Origin: Pseudonocardia sp. T1-2H
GTDB lineage: Bacteria > Actinomycetota > Actinomycetes > Mycobacteriales > Pseudonocardiaceae
NCBI RefSeq assembly: GCF_038039215.1
Contig: NZ_JBBPCL010000001.1
Span: 1 to 64,000, forward strand
Length of the DNA: 64,000 bases
Reading direction: 5' to 3'
The number at the start of each line of letters is the position of its first letter. The first letter of the stretch is position 1. The notes under the pieces are model-generated. The model was not told where the DNA came from. It was given only the letters and a program-made list of their open reading frames with translations, and ran no database searches. The position numbers and the translations under genes are program-made. Shown here piece by piece: positions 61,335 to 64,000 of this stretch.

Positions 61335-62909
61335 TCAGGTGCGGACGGTCTGCCGCAGGACGGGCTTGAGGACCTTGCCGGAGGCGTTGCGGGGCAGGGC
61401 GTCCAGCAGGAGGAGCTGGGTCGGCTTCTTGTAGGAGGCCAGCCGGGTGCGGCACCAGTCCGCGAGGTCGTCGAGTGTCGGCGGCGCGGCCGGGTCCGCG
61501 GCCACGACCACCGCGACCGGGGTCTCGCCCCAGCGCTCGTGCGGCGCCGCCACCACGGCCACGTCCGCGACGGCCGGATGCGCGGCCAGCACGTTCTCGA
61601 CCTCGGCGCAGTAGATGTTCTCCCCGCCGGAGATGATCATGTCCTTCTTGCGGTCCACGACGTAGAGGAAGCCGTCGGCGTCCTCGCGGACCAGGTCCCC
61701 GGAGTGGAACCAGCCGCCCTCGAAGGCCTCCGCGGTGGCCTCGGGCTTGTTCCAGTACCCGGACATCAGGTTCGGGCCGCGGTAGACGATCTCGCCGACC
61801 TCGCCCTGCCGCACGTCGTTCATCGCCTCGTCGACGATCCGGACCGCGTTCGCCGGGACCGGCCGCCCGACCGAACCGATCTTGCGGAGGGCGTCGTCGC
61901 CGTCGAGCACGCAGGTCACCGGGGACATCTCGGTCTGGCCGAAGGTCGCGACGTTGGCGATGCCCGGGAACGTCGCGGCCATCGTCTCCAGCAGCGTGAC
62001 GGTGGCGGGCGCCGCGCCCCAGCACATGACGCGCAGGGTCGACGCCCGGCGGGACGCGCCCGGCAGCCCGACGACCACCTGCCACTGGGCCGGGACCAGG
62101 AACAGGTGGGTGACCCGCTCGCGCTCGACGGTGTCCAGGAGCGTCTCGGGGTCGAAGGCGCCGCTCGGCATGATCACCGTGGTCCCACCGACGGCGATCA
62201 TCGGCGCGATCGAGCCGATGGCCGCGATGTGGAACATGGGCGAGGCGCACAGGTTGACGTCGTCCTCGCGGTAGAGCCGCCAGTACCGGACGATCGTGCC
62301 GGTCTGTGCGCTCAGGTTCAGATGCGACAGCACCGCGCCCTTGGGCCGGCCGGTGGTCCCCGACGTGTACATGATCAGCGCCGGATCGCGCTCGTCGATC
62401 ACGCGCTCCGGGAGCGGCGACGCGGGGCCGGCCACCAGTTCGTCGAAGGACAGGGCGCCGGCCCCGGCGGCCGCGGGGTCCGCGCCGGCCACCACGACGG
62501 TCAGCGAGCCGCGGACCTGGGCGGCGAGCGGCGCCAGTTCCTGGTCGACGGCCAGGGCGACCGCCCCGCTGTCGGCGAGGATGTAGGCCACCTCGTCGGC
62601 GCTGAGCCGGAAGTTCACCGGCACCGCGATCGCGCCGAGCAGGTTCGCGGCCAGCACCGTCTCCACGAACTCGGGCCGGTTGCCCATCAGCACCGCGACC
62701 CGGTCGCCCTCGGCGACGCCGCTCCCGGCGAGCGCGCCGGCCAGGGTCCGGACCCGGCGGCGCAGCTCGGCCCAGCTCGTCGCCTCGCCGCGGAAGCTCA
62801 GCGCGGTCTGCTCCGCCTTCTGGTGGGCATGCCGGTCGAGCTGGTCCAGCCAGTTGTGGCCGTTGCCGGGGAGCCGGATGGTGACGGGCGAGGGCTGTGT
62901 GACGGTCAT
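61335..62909 (-). CDS. FadD5-like long-chain acyl-CoA ligase, 524 aa
   Basis: AMP-forming synthetase. MYTSGTTGRPKGAVLSH (about 181-197) is the phosphate-binding loop, ATFGQTEMSP the adenylate motif and GGWFHSGDLV and PRNASGKVLKP the later signature motifs. The N-terminus (HNWLDQLDRHA, then RGEATSWAELRRRVRTLAGAL) matches actinobacterial FadD5-type ligases. Start ATG 62909 has a GGGGAACG site close to it. The upstream gene is another ligase on the same strand, 147 bp away. Confidence 0.88.
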   Translation of the reverse strand: MTVTQPSPVTIRLPGNGHNWLDQLDRHAHQKAEQTALSFRGEATSWAELRRRVRTLAGALAGSGVAEGDRVAVLMGNRPEFVETVLAANLLGAIAVPVNFRLSADEVAYILADSGAVALAVDQELAPLAAQVRGSLTVVVAGADPAAAGAGALSFDELVAGPASPLPERVIDERDPALIMYTSGTTGRPKGAVLSHLNLSAQTGTIVRYWRLYREDDVNLCASPMFHIAAIGSIAPMIAVGGTTVIMPSGAFDPETLLDTVERERVTHLFLVPAQWQVVVGLPGASRRASTLRVMCWGAAPATVTLLETMAATFPGIANVATFGQTEMSPVTCVLDGDDALRKIGSVGRPVPANAVRIVDEAMNDVRQGEVGEIVYRGPNLMSGYWNKPEATAEAFEGGWFHSGDLVREDADGFLYVVDRKKDMIISGGENIYCAEVENVLAAHPAVADVAVVAAPHERWGETPVAVVVAADPAAPPTLDDLADWCRTRLASYKKPTQLLLLDALPRNASGKVLKPVLRQTVRT

Positions 62910-63056
62910 CGTTCCCCTGTGCAGGACGCGGCCCGGCAGCGCTGGCTGCCGAGCCCTCTTCTTACGGGACAGCCTGAAGTGAATCGGGCGATCAGTAGTC
63001 GGCCTCGGTGTTGCGGACCACTCGAGCACCGAGTCTGCATGACGCGAACGTCCCGT

Positions 63057-64000
63057 TCAAGCAGTCGCATCAGGTGCGAGGGCCTTCCGCAGGGCCTTCT
63101 TGTCGATCTTGCCGACGGCCGTCGCCGGGAGCTGGTCCAGCACGTGGACGGCCTTGGGCGTCTGCACCGCGCCCTTGAGGTCGCGGACGTGCCGGACCAG
63201 CTCCTCGGGCGTGGCGGTGGCGCCGGGGCGCAACACGACCGCCGCGGTCACGGCCTCGCCCCACTTCTCGTCGACGATCCCGAACACCGCGGCCATCGCG
63301 ACGGCCGCATGGCTGCTCAGCGCGTCCTCGACCTCGCGCGGGAAGACGTTGAAACCGCCGCTGATGATCATGTCCTTGGTGCGGTCGACGATCGTCAGGT
63401 ACCCGCGCTCGTCCGCCCGGGCCACGTCGCCGGTGTGCAGCCGGCCGTGAGCGAAGGCCTCGGCGGTGAGGCCGGGCTTCTTCCAGTACTCCTCCATCAC
63501 GCCGGGCCCGCGCACGCAGATCTCGCCGGGCTCACCGGGCGGGACCTCGTTGCCGTCGCCGTCGAGCAGGGTGACGTCGACGGTGCTCACCGGGATCCCG
63601 CAGGAGCCCATGAGCGAGGGGTCGGCGTGGTCCCCGCGGCGCAGGACGCTGATCGGGTAGCACTCCGTCTGGCCGTAGAGCTGGCTGAACACCGGCCCGA
63701 TCCGCTCCATGCCCTCGACGAGCCGGCTCGGGGACATCGGGGACGCGCCGTAGAGCAGCAGCTCCAGCGAGGACAGGTCCGTGCGGTCCAGCTCGGGCCG
63801 GTCGAGCAGGGCGTAGACCATCGTCGGGACGAAGAGCGTCATCGAGATCCTCTCGCGCTCGATCGTCTCCAGCACCGCGTCCGGGGCGAACCCGTCGAGC
63901 AGGTGGACGGTGCCGCCGCGGGCGAGGACCGGCAGCACCTTGGTCCCCGCGACGTGCGTGATCGGCGCGACGGCCAGGTAGCGCGGGGCCTCGGGGATCT
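63057..64000 (-). CDS. FadD8-like acyl-CoA synthetase (partial, N-terminus beyond the right edge)
   Basis: The frame is open to the window end, giving the last ~314 residues. FSQLYGQTECYPIS, GRLHTGDVARADERGY, DMIISGGFNVFPREVEDAL and VGKIDKKALRK are the C-terminal motifs of AMP-forming acyl-CoA ligases. The N-terminal P-loop lies outside. A tandem with the FadD5-like gene suggests fatty-acid or lipid metabolism. Confidence 0.85.
   Translation of the reverse strand, partial: IPEAPRYLAVAPITHVAGTKVLPVLARGGTVHLLDGFAPDAVLETIERERISMTLFVPTMVYALLDRPELDRTDLSSLELLLYGASPMSPSRLVEGMERIGPVFSQLYGQTECYPISVLRRGDHADPSLMGSCGIPVSTVDVTLLDGDGNEVPPGEPGEICVRGPGVMEEYWKKPGLTAEAFAHGRLHTGDVARADERGYLTIVDRTKDMIISGGFNVFPREVEDALSSHAAVAMAAVFGIVDEKWGEAVTAAVVLRPGATATPEELVRHVRDLKGAVQTPKAVHVLDQLPATAVGKIDKKALRKALAPDATA

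Noticed and set aside
1..64000. CRISPR arrays, rRNA genes, complete insertion sequences or a chromosomal origin
   Set aside because: No regularly spaced repeats, rRNA-like sequence, transposase with terminal repeats or DnaA-box cluster was seen.

Overview
The window is very GC-rich DNA from an actinobacterium. F420-type LLM flavoproteins, DUF2236 and DUF4870 proteins, FadD5/FadD8-like acyl-CoA ligases, type III glutamine synthetase remnants and a pSAM2-type integrative element all fit Pseudonocardiaceae, most likely Pseudonocardia. The genus is an inference.

Bases 1-13,532 are accessory DNA. The left part is the core of an actinomycete integrative and conjugative element (AICE): a RepSA-like rolling-circle initiator that runs off the left edge, a 165-aa protein, a small membrane protein, an FtsK/TraSA-type DNA translocase, three small proteins, and a divergent HTH-PP2C phosphatase pair. 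The cargo follows and is less GC-rich: a PD-(D/E)XK-like protein, a membrane-anchored protein, and a tail-to-tail pair made of a three-Cys-motif partner (TcmP) and a Gp37/Gp68-like protein. Three tRNA 3'-end scars mark junctions: a tRNA-Asn-like one at 7598-7627 and two tRNA-Ser(TGA)-like ones at 11172-11227 and 13486-13532. The first Ser scar abuts a decayed integrase. I read this as stacked insertions at the same tRNA gene.

Bases 13,530-36,734 are mostly chromosomal. They hold an MHS transporter-amidase-DUF2236 group, an M18 aminopeptidase divergent from a GMC oxidoreductase, an M3 peptidase, an LLM flavoprotein, a BenE transporter with a divergent XRE-cupin regulator and a palindromic operator, a membrane-anchored GH16 protein, an unusual orphan response regulator, two GlsB/YeaQ membrane proteins, a HisC-type aminotransferase, a dienelactone-hydrolase-like protein, tRNA-Ser(GCT) and tRNA-Arg(ACG), a polysaccharide pyruvyl transferase, and a DUF2252 protein.

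Bases 36,735-41,220 form the clearest pathway: a divergent TetR regulator and an operon for cyclohexanecarboxylate catabolism. The order is badI (ring-opening hydrolase), an acyl-CoA dehydrogenase fused in frame to badH, and aliA (CoA ligase). The hydratase BadK is not in the window.

Bases 41,221-64,000 carry ppk2, a decaying glnN, a HAD phosphatase with a sugar porter, prfC, an SDR, aacS, a DUF5519 gene and lspA coupled by 4-base overlaps, a type II NADH dehydrogenase, an MFS exporter, nadE, two decayed small genes, two F420-type LLM proteins and two acyl-CoA ligases, the last of them cut by the right edge.

At least six genes, including nadE and prfC, are broken by what looks like one missing base in a C or G run. 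This points to sequencing error more than biology and should be settled before these genes are called pseudogenes.
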